From: an uncultured Lactobacillus sp.
Lineage (GTDB): Bacteria > Bacillota > Bacilli > Lactobacillales > Lactobacillaceae
NCBI RefSeq assembly: GCF_947367085.1
Contig: NZ_CANBCP010000002.1
Span: 1-64,000, forward strand
Length of the DNA: 64,000 nt
Direction: 5' to 3'
Shown here piece by piece: positions 11,479 to 22,205 of the stretch. How positions within the stretch are numbered: the stretch's first letter is position 1; every line of letters starts with the position of its first letter. The notes below the pieces were generated by a model. It searched no databases. It was not told the origin of the DNA and was given only the letters and a program-made list of their open reading frames with translations. Both the position numbers and the translations under genes were made by a program.

Positions 11479-12741
11479 TTAGTTAGAAGCTTTCATTGGG
11501 TTAAAGAAAGTATTCATATCATTAACCATTTGTTGTTTATTACCTGTCATCAAGTAACTTGCCGTTAAGTTAAAGAAGTCATTTTCACTCGTCCAATCTT
11601 GAGCAAGCCATACCATATCATGTTTAGTAAAGGCTAATTGTGAAAGACCACCTAGTTGTGAATTAGGACCCTTTTGTTTAACCCCTTTAACTGCAACAGG
11701 ACTTCCATCAACGTCGTAGTATTTTTGCATTGCTGCTGGGGTAGTCATATAGGCAACAAATTTTTCAGCAGCTTTTTTATGCTTAGACTTAGCAGAAATT
11801 GATAAAGCTAAATCTCCAGATCCGACTGTCATTTCATGACCTGCTTTAGCAGCAGGAAAAGCAAATGTTCTTACTTTAAACTTAGGCTTTTGCTGATTAA
11901 TCATTGGTAAAGCCCAAGAACCATTTGGCATGATCAAACTCTTTCCACTTGCAAAAGAAATAACCGCATCGTTATAACTTGCACCTCTCCAGTTCTTTTG
12001 AGCATTAAATCTTAACAAATTAAGACGATTGAAATCCTTTTGAATATAAGGATTATTTACTTTGATACTGTTTGGAGCAGAAAATCTCAATAAATCATTT
12101 GCTTGTTTGGCTCCGCCAGTAACAGTGGCTAATGATAATTGATGGTAACCATTTAAAGTCCATGGTTCAGTTCCGGCCACTGCAAATGGAGCCTTGCCAC
12201 TACTTTTAATCTTCTTAACAAGAGCTTCAAATTCGCCCCATGTCTTTGGTGGTTTTATTCCTAGCTTTTCAAATTCGGTTGCATTATAGAAAAAGCCATA
12301 AACATTTGCACTCAATGGTGCATTATAAATTTTGCCGTTTATCTTAAATGAATCAGCATAGTGATTTTTGATATTTTTAATATATGGGGCATGGGTCATA
12401 TCTTCGAAGTAACCAGCTTTAGCCCATTCTCGATAATCAATGTTTTGTGGATAAATATTGATTACATCAGGAACATCACCTGAAAGCATTCTTGTTTTTA
12501 ATACAGTTCCTGCATTAGGAACATCTGATTCTTTAACGTGAATGTTAGGATTCTTCTTTTCAAAGTCCTTAATGATCTCTTTTAAAGTACCAGACATTTC
12601 TTTTTTCTGATTGAAAAACTCAATCGTAACTTTTTTATCTTTTTGACTCTCTTGACTAGTGCCTTTATTGCCACAAGCTGTTAAAGTCAGGCCGAATGCA
12701 GCTAGCCCAACTAATGCTAGTTTTTTGACCCATTTTTTCAT
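11479..12741 (-). CDS. msmE: Sugar ABC transporter substrate-binding lipoprotein MsmE
   Basis: Lipobox LTLTACG, extracellular solute-binding family 1 architecture. Likely start MKKWVKKL at 12741. Confidence 0.92.
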   Translation of the reverse strand: MKKWVKKLALVGLAAFGLTLTACGNKGTSQESQKDKKVTIEFFNQKKEMSGTLKEIIKDFEKKNPNIHVKESDVPNAGTVLKTRMLSGDVPDVINIYPQNIDYREWAKAGYFEDMTHAPYIKNIKNHYADSFKINGKIYNAPLSANVYGFFYNATEFEKLGIKPPKTWGEFEALVKKIKSSGKAPFAVAGTEPWTLNGYHQLSLATVTGGAKQANDLLRFSAPNSIKVNNPYIQKDFNRLNLLRFNAQKNWRGASYNDAVISFASGKSLIMPNGSWALPMINQQKPKFKVRTFAFPAAKAGHEMTVGSGDLALSISAKSKHKKAAEKFVAYMTTPAAMQKYYDVDGSPVAVKGVKQKGPNSQLGGLSQLAFTKHDMVWLAQDWTSENDFFNLTASYLMTGNKQQMVNDMNTFFNPMKASN

Positions 12742-12791
12742 ATAGTTTCGCTCCTCCAAATTTAAATTTACTACTTAAAGTCTTAAACTTA

Positions 12792-12806
12792 AGTAAGCGT
12801 TTGCAA
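12792..12806 (-). promoter_or_regulatory. cre (CcpA) site in the msmE-msmR divergent region
   Basis: TTGCAAACGCTTACT matches WTGNAANCGNWNNCW at every position. Confidence 0.85.
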
Positions 12807-12935
12807 TTAACAAATTAATAATACCTCACTATAGATAATTTTCAATGGATTTTCACAAATTTACACATTTATTTTTTATATTTCCTTATTTTTAGCTATT
12901 AGTGATATGATAATTTACATATGGAGGTGGAAATC

Positions 12936-13898
12936 ATGCCTGTAACTATTAAAAATGTTGCTGAAAAAGCAAATGTGTCGATAGCAACTGTTTCTCGTTA
13001 TCTAAATCATAGCGGATATGTAAGTCCAACAGCGGCTCTTAAAATCAAACAAGCAATTGCAGATGTCGGCTATAAGCAAAAAACGACAAGCTTTATATCT
13101 ACACAAGTAAAGCTTGTCGAAGTTAATTTTCCAAATATTGATAATCCTTTTTATGCTGAATTATTTGAATATCTTTCTAGTTACTTAAAAGAAAAGGGAT
13201 ACGACTGCATTTTGCACCTAGATCATTTTCGAATTCAAGATTTCGATTATTATTTAGATCGGTTTAAAAAGCATGAAATCTCTAGTCTAATTACTAGTTC
13301 CCTACTCAATATTTCAAAAAAGGATTTAAATCGAAATTTTCCGATCATTAGTTTTGATCGTAAGATCAGTCCTAAAATACCAACTGTTCAATCGAATAAT
13401 CTAGACGCTGGCACACAAATTGCGCAAGCAGTTTTAAGTCGTGGCAAGCAAAAAATTTTAATTATTGCTGGCGCCAAAGAAGATTATTATCCAATTAATG
13501 ATCGCATTAAGGGAATGATGCGTGTTTTTAATAACAACAATATGAAGATTACGCTTAGATCATTAAATGCTAGTGAATCGATTATTGCTAAGAAAATTAT
13601 GATTCAACAATTCTTGCAAAAGAACGAATACGATGCAATTTGCTGTACAGATGATATTACTGCTCTTTTAGCTAAACAATCTAGCGATCTTTTAAAGATA
13701 AATCCATTAATTACAGGTTTTGATGGCACCAATTTAATTCAGACGCTTTTTCCTTCCTTGATTACCGTTCGTCAGCATACCAAAGAATTAGCCCAGCTAA
13801 TGAGCGATCTACTTATTAAAAAAATGCTCCACCCACTTTATCCACTTGAAGATATCTATATTCTTCCAGTACATCTAGTTAATCAATTTAATCAATAA
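12936..13898 (+). CDS. msmR: LacI-family transcriptional regulator (MsmR-like)
   Basis: TIKNVAEKANVSIATVSRYLN HTH; divergent from msmE. Confidence 0.9.
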   Translation: MPVTIKNVAEKANVSIATVSRYLNHSGYVSPTAALKIKQAIADVGYKQKTTSFISTQVKLVEVNFPNIDNPFYAELFEYLSSYLKEKGYDCILHLDHFRIQDFDYYLDRFKKHEISSLITSSLLNISKKDLNRNFPIISFDRKISPKIPTVQSNNLDAGTQIAQAVLSRGKQKILIIAGAKEDYYPINDRIKGMMRVFNNNNMKITLRSLNASESIIAKKIMIQQFLQKNEYDAICCTDDITALLAKQSSDLLKINPLITGFDGTNLIQTLFPSLITVRQHTKELAQLMSDLLIKKMLHPLYPLEDIYILPVHLVNQFNQ

Positions 13899-13920
13899 TT
13901 TAGTCACTTTAATTACAACA

Positions 13921-13954
13921 AAAAAGGTCTGAAGCTGCAGCTTCAGACCTTTTT
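13921..13954. terminator. Bidirectional terminator between convergent msmR and murA
   Basis: Perfect 34-nt palindrome AAAAAGGTCTGAAGCTGCAGCTTCAGACCTTTTT. Confidence 0.9.
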
Positions 13955-13969
13955 GATAAAGTATGAATT

Positions 13970-15256
13970 TTAGTTATCTACGACTGTAACGTCGCCGCCT
14001 AATTGACGAATTTTTTCTTGAACGCGATCATAACCACGCAAAATATTACCCGCATTGGAGATAACCGTTTCACCATCTGCCATAAGACCAGCGAGCATTA
14101 AGCATGCTCCAGCTCTAATCTCTCCAGCACTCACGTGTGCTCCATGAAGCTTAGAAGTTGGATGAACTAAAATAATATTATCTTCAACTTTAATATCAGC
14201 ACCCATCTTTTGGAGTTCTGGAATATGTCCGACACGTTTAGGATAAATATTATCAATTACGACGCCTTCTCCTGACTTGGCAGTTAATAAAAGCGGTGTA
14301 ATTGGCTGCTGCAAATCCGTAGCAAATCCAGGATAAACGTCAGTCTTAACTTGAACCATCTTCAAGTCGCCGGCTGGATATACATATAGCGAATCTTCGT
14401 CAGAATCAATGACTACGCCCATTTCTTCGACTTTAGCTAAGTATGAATCTAGGTGTTCTTCAATAATATTATGAATCCTAATCCCATCTCCTATACAAGC
14501 TGCCAAAGATACATAGGTTCCTGCTTCAATACGATCGGGAATAATTGTATGCGGAATCTGAGCTTTAAGTTGCTCTACTCCCTCTATCCTAATTGAATCA
14601 GTTCCTGCCCCACGAATTACAGCTCCCATATTGTTTAAAAATGTAGCTAAATCAATGATTTCGGGTTCCTTGGCAGCATTTTCGATAATCGTTTGGCCTT
14701 GAGCTGTAACACTAGCCATAATAATGTTCATCGTTGCGCCAACTGAAGGCATCTTCAAATGAATTTTTGCGCCATGAAGACCATCTGCTGGAGCAGTAAT
14801 AATTATCTGATCATTTTCATTAGTAACTGTTGCTCCAAGTGCTTCAAAACCTTTAATATGCTGATCAATCGGACGTGGGCCAATATCATCGCCTCCAGGA
14901 AAACCAACAACAGCTTTTCCAAAGCGACCAAGTAAAGCTCCCATAAAATAATAAGATGCACGAAGAGACTTAATTTTTCCTGCTGGCAGAGGACTCATCT
15001 TAATCTCATCAGGATTAATTTCTAAAGTCGTCTCATGGAAATTACACTTAACATCCATTTCAGTGAGCAGGTCCATTAAGTTATCAACATCCGCAATTCT
15101 CGGTACTGCTTCTAAAGTAACGGGAGTGCGAGAAAGTATTGACGCTGGAATCAAAGCAACCGTGGAGTTCTTGGCTCCACCTATCCATACGTCACCCTTT
15201 AAGGGCTTTCCGCCATGAATAATCATTTGTTTCATTGGGGAAACAATCCTTTTCAT
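13970..15256 (-). CDS. murA: UDP-N-acetylglucosamine 1-carboxyvinyltransferase
   Basis: MKQMIIHGGKPLKGDVWIGGAKNSTVALIPA, IRAGACLMLAGLMADG. Likely start at 15235. Confidence 0.94.
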   Translation of the reverse strand: MKRIVSPMKQMIIHGGKPLKGDVWIGGAKNSTVALIPASILSRTPVTLEAVPRIADVDNLMDLLTEMDVKCNFHETTLEINPDEIKMSPLPAGKIKSLRASYYFMGALLGRFGKAVVGFPGGDDIGPRPIDQHIKGFEALGATVTNENDQIIITAPADGLHGAKIHLKMPSVGATMNIIMASVTAQGQTIIENAAKEPEIIDLATFLNNMGAVIRGAGTDSIRIEGVEQLKAQIPHTIIPDRIEAGTYVSLAACIGDGIRIHNIIEEHLDSYLAKVEEMGVVIDSDEDSLYVYPAGDLKMVQVKTDVYPGFATDLQQPITPLLLTAKSGEGVVIDNIYPKRVGHIPELQKMGADIKVEDNIILVHPTSKLHGAHVSAGEIRAGACLMLAGLMADGETVISNAGNILRGYDRVQEKIRQLGGDVTVVDN

Positions 15257-15392
15257 CTTATTTGTAATATCAAAAATGTATCACAAAATATAATATAGAA
15301 AAATTGACAAAAAAACAAGAGGATCAGTCTATACCAACCCTGCTTGTTATCAAATTTTAATCTTCTTTATCAGAGTGTAAGCTTTTTGGTAA

Positions 15393-17015
15393 TTAATCAA
15401 ATTTTGATTCAGGCAAGTTACTTGCAGCTCCAATAAATGCTTTAAACAATCCTTCAGGACGTTGTGGACGACTCAAAAATTCTGGGTGATATTGAGCTGC
15501 AATAAAGAATTTGTTCTTTGGCAATTCAATAATTTCTACTAAACGATTATCTGGTGAAACTCCAGAAAAGACCATCCCTGCTTTTTCAAAAGCTTCACGA
15601 TAATCATTGTTAAACTCGAAACGATGACGGTGACGTTCTTGAATTACATCTTGATCATCGTAAGCTTTACGAGTCTTAGTGCCTTGCTTTAAAGCAGCTG
15701 GATAAAGTCCTAAACGCAAAGTACCGCCGATATCTTCAACGTCACGTTTATCAGCCATAATATCAATAATATTATTCGGAGTCTTAGGATCAGCTTCTGC
15801 AGTATTTGCATCCTTTAATCCTAAAACATTTCTAGCATATTCAACGCTAGCCATTTGCATCCCTAGACAAATTCCTAAGAACGGAACATCGTTTTCACGA
15901 GCATACTTAATTGCAGTAACCATTCCTTCAAGACCACGAGTACCAAATCCACCAGGAACAATCAAACCATCTGAATCTTTCATGATATCAGCGATATTAT
16001 CTTCAGTAATATCTTCAGCTTGAACCTTATCGACTTCAATCTTGGTATTGTAAAGATATCCAGCATGTTGCAAGGCATCTGTTACCGAAATATATGCATC
16101 TTCTAATTCTACATATTTACCAACCAAGGTAATCTTAGTAGTATGTTTTAAGTTCTTTGCTCTTTCATCAAGTTTAGTCCAAGCTTCCATATCTGCTTTA
16201 GGAAGTGGACTTTCAAGATGCAAGAAATCACATACTAATTGATCCATCCCTTGTTTTTGGAAAGAAAGTGGAACATCAAATAGTGAAGGTTCATCAATTG
16301 ATTCAATGATTCTTTCAACTGGTACGTCAGTAAAAGTAGAAATCTTATTCTTTAATTCTTGAGCTACTGGCTTTTCAGCACGTAAAACAAGCATATTAGG
16401 TTGAATACCAATACTGCGAAGTTCTGCTACTGAATGTTGAGTTGGCTTAGTTTTCATTTCGTGGGCTGCGTGAAGATAAGGAACCAAAGTACAGTGAATG
16501 TACATTACATTTTCCTCACCCACTTCACGACGCATTTGACGGATTGCTTCCATGAATGGAGTAGATTCAATATCACCAACAGTACCACCAATTTCAGAAA
16601 TAATGACATCTGAATCAGTAGTAAGTGCAGCACGCATGATCTTCTTTTTAATCATATCAGTAATATGTGGAATTACTTGAACAGTGGCGCCATGGTAGTC
16701 ACCGCGACGTTCTTTTTCAAGCACTTCTTTATAAATTTTACCGGTAGTAACGTTTGAATACTTACTTGTTCTAACATCCACAATTCTTTCATAGTGACCT
16801 AAATCAAGATCAGCTTCTGTACCATCATCAGTTACATAAACTTCACCATGTTGGTAAGGATTCATTGTACCAGGATCAATGTTGATGTATGGATCGAATT
16901 TTTGCATGGTAACTTTTAAACCACGATTTTTTAATAAACGTCCTAAACTTGAAGCGGTAATTCCTTTACCTAAAGATGATACAACCCCACCAGTTACGAA
17001 AATATATTTGGTCAT
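15393..17015 (-). CDS. pyrG: CTP synthase
   Basis: [29 protein letters not shown], GATase GICLGMQ. The supplied N-terminal extension covers the leader terminator. Confidence 0.97.
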   Translation of the reverse strand: MTKYIFVTGGVVSSLGKGITASSLGRLLKNRGLKVTMQKFDPYINIDPGTMNPYQHGEVYVTDDGTEADLDLGHYERIVDVRTSKYSNVTTGKIYKEVLEKERRGDYHGATVQVIPHITDMIKKKIMRAALTTDSDVIISEIGGTVGDIESTPFMEAIRQMRREVGEENVMYIHCTLVPYLHAAHEMKTKPTQHSVAELRSIGIQPNMLVLRAEKPVAQELKNKISTFTDVPVERIIESIDEPSLFDVPLSFQKQGMDQLVCDFLHLESPLPKADMEAWTKLDERAKNLKHTTKITLVGKYVELEDAYISVTDALQHAGYLYNTKIEVDKVQAEDITEDNIADIMKDSDGLIVPGGFGTRGLEGMVTAIKYARENDVPFLGICLGMQMASVEYARNVLGLKDANTAEADPKTPNNIIDIMADKRDVEDIGGTLRLGLYPAALKQGTKTRKAYDDQDVIQERHRHRFEFNNDYREAFEKAGMVFSGVSPDNRLVEIIELPKNKFFIAAQYHPEFLSRPQRPEGLFKAFIGAASNLPESKFD

Positions 17016-17042
17016 GCCTGCTTCCTTCCCTTTCAATAAAAA

Positions 17043-17067
17043 CAAAAAAAGCTCCCACTTGGGAGCT
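17043..17067 (-). terminator. pyrG leader attenuator hairpin
   Basis: Minus strand AGCTCCC-AAGT-GGGAGCT-TTTTTTT. Confidence 0.92.
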
Positions 17068-17083
17068 AAATGCACATAGAGTG

Positions 17084-17122
17084 CCCATACAAAATACTAA
17101 AGGGAATTTATCTCTTCGTCAA
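17084..17122 (-). promoter_or_regulatory. pyrG promoter with GGGC start
   Basis: Minus strand TTGACG - 17 nt - TAGTAT - 7 nt - GGGCAC; +1 predicted at 17086. Confidence 0.85.
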
Positions 17123-17127
17123 GTATT

Positions 17128-17685
17128 TTATTCATCATCATCGTCATCTAAATCATCTTGATGAAGTTCTGATAATTGACCTTCGATACCATCATCTAAA
17201 TCATCATCATCGTTAGCATCATCTAAATCGTCGTCATCAGAGTACTCATCATCATTTTCTTCATCATCAATATCCAAATCGTCATCTTCTGGATCATCAG
17301 AATCGTAATCGATAATGTCGTCGTCATCAGCATCTCCAATAAAGGCATTAACCTTCTTGTGGTGCTTTTTACGTGGAACGTCTTCTTCGTCTTCAGGGTG
17401 ATTTACTTCTTCATCCACTGATTCAAATGGGAACCATGAACGTAATGCCCAAACGTTGTCACCCATAGAAATAAATTCGCCGTCAGTGTTTAAATCAGTA
17501 TAAAATTGTGGTAAACGTTCACGGATCTCTTCATCACTCTTGCCCAAGAAATTTTGAACAGCGTTCACGATGTCAGCAAAGGCCATTCTCTTGCCGCTAT
17601 CTTGCAAAATTGCTCGAGCAACTTCAATCATTGACAATTCGTCTTTATTTTGGCCCTTAAAATCATCTAAACCCACTAATGGCAC
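17128..17685 (-). CDS. rpoE: DNA-directed RNA polymerase delta subunit
   Basis: N-terminal HARE-HTH-type domain (MIEVARAILQDSGKRMAFADIVNAV) plus D/E-rich C-terminal tail; upstream of pyrG. Confidence 0.95.
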   Translation of the reverse strand: MPLVGLDDFKGQNKDELSMIEVARAILQDSGKRMAFADIVNAVQNFLGKSDEEIRERLPQFYTDLNTDGEFISMGDNVWALRSWFPFESVDEEVNHPEDEEDVPRKKHHKKVNAFIGDADDDDIIDYDSDDPEDDDLDIDDEENDDEYSDDDDLDDANDDDDLDDGIEGQLSELHQDDLDDDDDE

Positions 17686-17715
17686 GTCCTTTCACTTTAA
17701 ATCTTTACCATTTTA

Positions 17716-18171
17716 CTAAGCTTGGTGGTAAAAATCAATCTTGATTGCATAGTTACCTACTAAGTATAGACCAGAAAAGAGATCATATTCAACATTTAGT
17801 TGCATATTCTCTCCGATTTCTCCAGAAAAATCTAGTTTATTGGTGACACTAGTTAAATCCATAATCTTAGAATGAGCAATAATACGACAATTCTTCTTTT
17901 CACCTGGTTCAAATTTCATCATCGTATAATCGTTGTCTTCAATTTTTCCACGCTGCATCACCAATTCTTTTGGCTTAATCAGCAATTTAACGGGTACATT
18001 GCCGTTTTTATTTTCTTCTTGATAATTTACCCTAAAGCCGGTGTCAATCTTCTCTATGGTACCAAAACCAGTGCGAGAAAAGGTGGCACTTTCATCTTCT
18101 TGAGTAATTTTGCTTGTTAGTTTAATTTTTATATTTTCCATCATACAATTGTCCTCAAAAATGCCCTGCAT
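17716..18171 (-). CDS. DUF1934 (YwiB-like, calycin-like) protein
   Basis: Small beta-rich protein next to rpoE; likely start MMENIKIKLTSKI. Confidence 0.7.
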   Translation of the reverse strand: MQGIFEDNCMMENIKIKLTSKITQEDESATFSRTGFGTIEKIDTGFRVNYQEENKNGNVPVKLLIKPKELVMQRGKIEDNDYTMMKFEPGEKKNCRIIAHSKIMDLTSVTNKLDFSGEIGENMQLNVEYDLFSGLYLVGNYAIKIDFYHQA

Positions 18172-18261
18172 AGCCAGATCGATGCATTATTGTTATAATC
18201 AATTTTAGTAAAGAAATAAAGAATTTTGATTTTTAGTAGACTAGAAAATATTATAAGAAAA

Positions 18262-19623
18262 ATGGAAAAATTTCAAAGCGAACAATTAGATCATGAAAAA
18301 GTATTTCGTGATCCAGTACATACTTACGTACATGTTAAAGACAAAGTTATTTTTGATGTAATCAATGCCAAAGAATTTCAACGTTTAAGACGTATTAAAC
18401 AATTAGGTCCAGCAAGTTATGTTTTTGCTGGCGCAACTCATACACGTTTCGAACATAATCTAGGTGTTTATGAATTGACACGCCGCATTTGCAATATTTT
18501 TGAAGAAAAATATCCAAGCAGACAACCTGGTGATGGCTTATGGGATAAAAACGAAACATTACTTGCTGAATGTGCCGCACTTCTTCACGACATTGGTCAC
18601 GGACCTTATTCTCACACCTTTGAGCACTTATTTGACACTAATCATGAAAAAATGGGACAGCAAATTATTACTGACAAAAATACTGAGGTTAACAAGGCAT
18701 TACGTCAAGTTGGACCTAACTTTCCTGAATTAGTTGCTAGTGTCATTGCGAAAACTTATCCTAATCCTCAAGTGGTGAAATTAATTTCAAGTCAAGCAGA
18801 TGCCGACAGAATGGATTACTTATTGCGGGATGCTTATTTTACAGGCGTAACTTATGGTGCGTTTGACTTAACTAGAATCTTAGAAGTAATTCGTCCTTAC
18901 CGTGATGGGATTTGTTTCACTTACAAGGGAATCCATGCAGTTGAAGACTATATTATCAGCCGCTATCAGATGTATCAACAAGTTTACTTTCACCGGGTAA
19001 ATCGTTCAATGGAAGTCATCTTGCATCATTTATTACAGCGAGCACAAAAAATTTATCAAGAAGGTAAACTACAGGTTATACCACAACTTGCGGCCTTTTT
19101 AAAAGGTGAATGGGATTTAGATGATTACTTGCGTTTAGATGACGGCGTCATGGAAACTAACTTTTTATGGTGGACCCAATCTGGTGACCAAATCTTATCC
19201 GATCTAGCTAGCCGCTATCTATATCGCCATCCTTTAGAAAGCGTCAAAATCAATGACGAAACTAAGAATTTAATTCCTAAACTGGATAAATTAATCGAAC
19301 AGGCAGGCTTTAATCCTAAATACTACACTGATACTAATTCCGCATTTGATGAACCTTATGATGCTTATAAACCTACAGGTAAAAATGCGCATAGTCCAAT
19401 TGAAATTATGCAAGAAGATGGAACTTTAGTAGAATTATCTGAAGTCAGTCCATTAGTAAAATCATTAAATGGAACACTTCAAGGTGACGAGCGCTTCTTC
19501 TTTCCTAAAACAATGGTCAAACAAAGCAGAGAACCTCAAATCTTTGATCCAATTTATCAGGAATTTCAAAAATATATCCGCAATAATGAATTACATTATT
19601 TACGAAGACCCAACAAAAAATAA
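18262..19623 (+). CDS. HD-domain phosphohydrolase (dNTPase-like)
   Basis: HTRFEHNLGV, LLHDIGHGPYSHTFE, QADADRMDYLLRDA. Confidence 0.9.
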   Translation: MEKFQSEQLDHEKVFRDPVHTYVHVKDKVIFDVINAKEFQRLRRIKQLGPASYVFAGATHTRFEHNLGVYELTRRICNIFEEKYPSRQPGDGLWDKNETLLAECAALLHDIGHGPYSHTFEHLFDTNHEKMGQQIITDKNTEVNKALRQVGPNFPELVASVIAKTYPNPQVVKLISSQADADRMDYLLRDAYFTGVTYGAFDLTRILEVIRPYRDGICFTYKGIHAVEDYIISRYQMYQQVYFHRVNRSMEVILHHLLQRAQKIYQEGKLQVIPQLAAFLKGEWDLDDYLRLDDGVMETNFLWWTQSGDQILSDLASRYLYRHPLESVKINDETKNLIPKLDKLIEQAGFNPKYYTDTNSAFDEPYDAYKPTGKNAHSPIEIMQEDGTLVELSEVSPLVKSLNGTLQGDERFFFPKTMVKQSREPQIFDPIYQEFQKYIRNNELHYLRRPNKK

Positions 19624-19624
19624 A

Positions 19625-19665
19625 AAAAGATCCTTGGTTATAAAAATACAACCAAGGATTTTTTA
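19625..19665. terminator. Terminator between convergent genes
   Basis: AAAGATCCTTGGTT...AACCAAGGATTTTTT. Confidence 0.85.
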
Positions 19666-19672
19666 TCGGATC

Positions 19673-20653
19673 TTAGTTCTTAAACTTATTTGCTTCAAAA
19701 CGAGTATCAAATAATGGACTAACTGGCTTATGTTCTTGGATGAACTTAATAGCTTGACCCATTAATGGTCCGACAGACACTACTTCAGCCTTAGATAATT
19801 GTTTTTCTTCAGGTTGGTTAATTGAGTCGGTCAAAATTAACTTCTTAATTGGAGAAGCATTCAAACGATCAATTGCAGGTCCAGATAAAACTGCGTGAGT
19901 AGCTGAAGCATATACTTCAGTAGCACCTGCATCAATCAAAGCTTGTGAAGCTAAAGTAATCGTACCAGCGGTATCAATCATATCATCGATAATGATCGCA
20001 CGTTTACCTTTGACATCCCCGATAATGTTCATAACTTCAGCAACATTAGCTTTAGGACGACGTTTATCAACAATAGCAATTGGAGCTTTCAAAAACTCTG
20101 CTAACTTACGTGCACGAGTTACACCACCATGGTCTGGTGAAACAACAACAGCATCTTTTTCCAAATTATGGCTTAAGAAGTAATCTGCTAAAAGTGGTGC
20201 TCCCATCAAGTTATCAACTGGAATATCGAAGAAACCTTGAATTTGTGGTGCGTGTAAATCAAGTGATAATACACGATCAGCACCAGAAGTTTGAATCATA
20301 TCCGCAACTAATTTAGCTGTAATTGGTTCACGTGCGCGGGTCTTACGATCTTGACGAGCATAACCATAATATGGCATTACCACATTAACAGTGCGAGCTG
20401 AAGCACGTTTAACTGCATCAATCATGATTAGTAATTCCATTAAGTTGTCATTAACTGGCGCACTAGTTGATTGGATTAAATAAACATCTTTACCACGAAC
20501 TGATTCGTCGATATTGATTTGGATTTCTCCATCACTAAAACGTTTAACGCTGGATTTACCTAGCTTTACACCCACAGTATCAGCAATTTTTTCTGCTAAT
20601 GGCTTGTTAGAGTTGAGTGCAAAGAGTTTAATATTTTCGTCTAATTTAGACAT
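19673..20653 (-). CDS. prs: Ribose-phosphate pyrophosphokinase
   Basis: [49 protein letters not shown] loop [12 protein letters not shown]. Confidence 0.97.
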   Translation of the reverse strand: MSKLDENIKLFALNSNKPLAEKIADTVGVKLGKSSVKRFSDGEIQINIDESVRGKDVYLIQSTSAPVNDNLMELLIMIDAVKRASARTVNVVMPYYGYARQDRKTRAREPITAKLVADMIQTSGADRVLSLDLHAPQIQGFFDIPVDNLMGAPLLADYFLSHNLEKDAVVVSPDHGGVTRARKLAEFLKAPIAIVDKRRPKANVAEVMNIIGDVKGKRAIIIDDMIDTAGTITLASQALIDAGATEVYASATHAVLSGPAIDRLNASPIKKLILTDSINQPEEKQLSKAEVVSVGPLMGQAIKFIQEHKPVSPLFDTRFEANKFKN

Positions 20654-20772
20654 AGTTTCCTCCGCAAAAAAAGCTTACATATCAACTATTATAATAGCAA
20701 AAAAATGACCAAGATGCTTAGATTTTAAAAAAAGAGTTGAATTTTTCAATCCAACTCTTTAGTCAATTTATT

Positions 20773-22158
20773 TTAATCCCATTCTTTATCTTTTGATAAA
20801 GGTAACTTATGCCAGTAATCAGGTTTATTAGTTTGACGTCCTCTGGCAATAGCCATGTCGTATTTTTCAACATCTTTTGTAATAGTTGAATCAGCTGCTA
20901 CAAAGGCATGATCAGCAATGTTAACTGGGGCAATAATTGTTGCACCTGCTCCGATAAATGAGTGGTCACCCACATTAGTATGGAACTTTTTAACTCCATC
21001 ATAGTTAGAAAAGATAGTACCACAACCAATGTTAATATCTTTACCTAAAGTAGCATCTCCAACATAAGTTAAATGACCGACCTTAGTATCTTCACCAATT
21101 TCAGCCTTTTTAATTTCAACAAAGTTACCGATATGAGCACCCTTGCGGATAATAGCTTGTGGACGCAAGTGAGAATTTGGACCAATGTCGGTGTTATCAT
21201 CCATTTGAGCTTCTTGAAGAGTTGATGAAGTAATAGTTACATTGTTGCCAATCTTAGAATCAACAATTCTTGATCCGCTAGTAATGTAACATTCGCTACC
21301 AATTTCAGTCTTACCTTTAATTACGACATTGCCTTCAATAACAGTATCATTACCAATCTTAACATCGCTATCAATATATGCAGTATCTGGATCAATAAAG
21401 GAAACACCATTACACATATGAGATTCGTTAATACGTTTTTGCATAATCTTAGTAGCTTGAGCTAAAGCAATCCGGTCGTTTACTCCTAAGCTTTCGCTAA
21501 AATCAGACATTTCGTAAGCCCCAACTTTTTTGCCAGCTTTACGCATAATTTCTAAAACGTCAGTTAAATAGTATTCACCTTGAGCATTATCATTGCCAAC
21601 TTGCTTTAAGGCATCAAATAATTCTTTATTATTAAAGGCAAAAACACCAGTATTAATTTCATCAACAGCTAATTCTTGAGCATTGCCATCTTTTTGTTCA
21701 ACAATACGCAAAACATTGCCTTCATCATCACGAATAATTCTTCCATAACCAAATGGGTTAGGTGCTTTAGCTGTTAAAACAGTAGCACTATTACCATCAG
21801 TTATGTGTTTTTCAAATAAATTATTGAAAGTTTCACTAGTAAATAAAGGTGTATCACCAGTTGCAACTAAGGTGACACCATCTAAATCAGCTAATAAATC
21901 ACTAGCTGCCATTACAGCATCTCCGGTACCTAGTTGTTTTTCTTGAAAAGCAAATTCTGATTGGCCTGCTAAAACATCTTTTACCTTTTCAGCACCAGTT
22001 CCCACAACCGTAATGATCTTATCAGCATTAGTGCCTTTAGCTGCATCGACTACATGCTCTACCATAGTCTTACCACAAACCTTATGTAAGACTTTGTAAA
22101 GTTTAGATTTCATTCTGGTACCTTTACCAGCAGCTAAAATAACTACGTATTTATTCAT
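20773..22158 (-). CDS. glmU: Bifunctional GlmU (UDP-GlcNAc pyrophosphorylase / GlcN-1-P acetyltransferase)
   Basis: [20 protein letters not shown] and C-terminal left-handed beta-helix hexapeptides. Confidence 0.97.
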   Translation of the reverse strand: MNKYVVILAAGKGTRMKSKLYKVLHKVCGKTMVEHVVDAAKGTNADKIITVVGTGAEKVKDVLAGQSEFAFQEKQLGTGDAVMAASDLLADLDGVTLVATGDTPLFTSETFNNLFEKHITDGNSATVLTAKAPNPFGYGRIIRDDEGNVLRIVEQKDGNAQELAVDEINTGVFAFNNKELFDALKQVGNDNAQGEYYLTDVLEIMRKAGKKVGAYEMSDFSESLGVNDRIALAQATKIMQKRINESHMCNGVSFIDPDTAYIDSDVKIGNDTVIEGNVVIKGKTEIGSECYITSGSRIVDSKIGNNVTITSSTLQEAQMDDNTDIGPNSHLRPQAIIRKGAHIGNFVEIKKAEIGEDTKVGHLTYVGDATLGKDINIGCGTIFSNYDGVKKFHTNVGDHSFIGAGATIIAPVNIADHAFVAADSTITKDVEKYDMAIARGRQTNKPDYWHKLPLSKDKEWD

Positions 22159-22205
22159 TTATGTTTGATCCCCTTTAATTTTAACTAGCTATAAGTATAG
22201 CATTT

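Noticed and set aside
17016-17075. N-terminal extension [20 protein letters not shown] of pyrG ORF
   Set aside because: Covers the attenuator hairpin; the conserved start is MTKYIF.
16976-17161. Plus-strand ORF ending SSSSSSKSS
   Set aside because: Antisense shadow of the D/E-rich rpoE tail and pyrG start.
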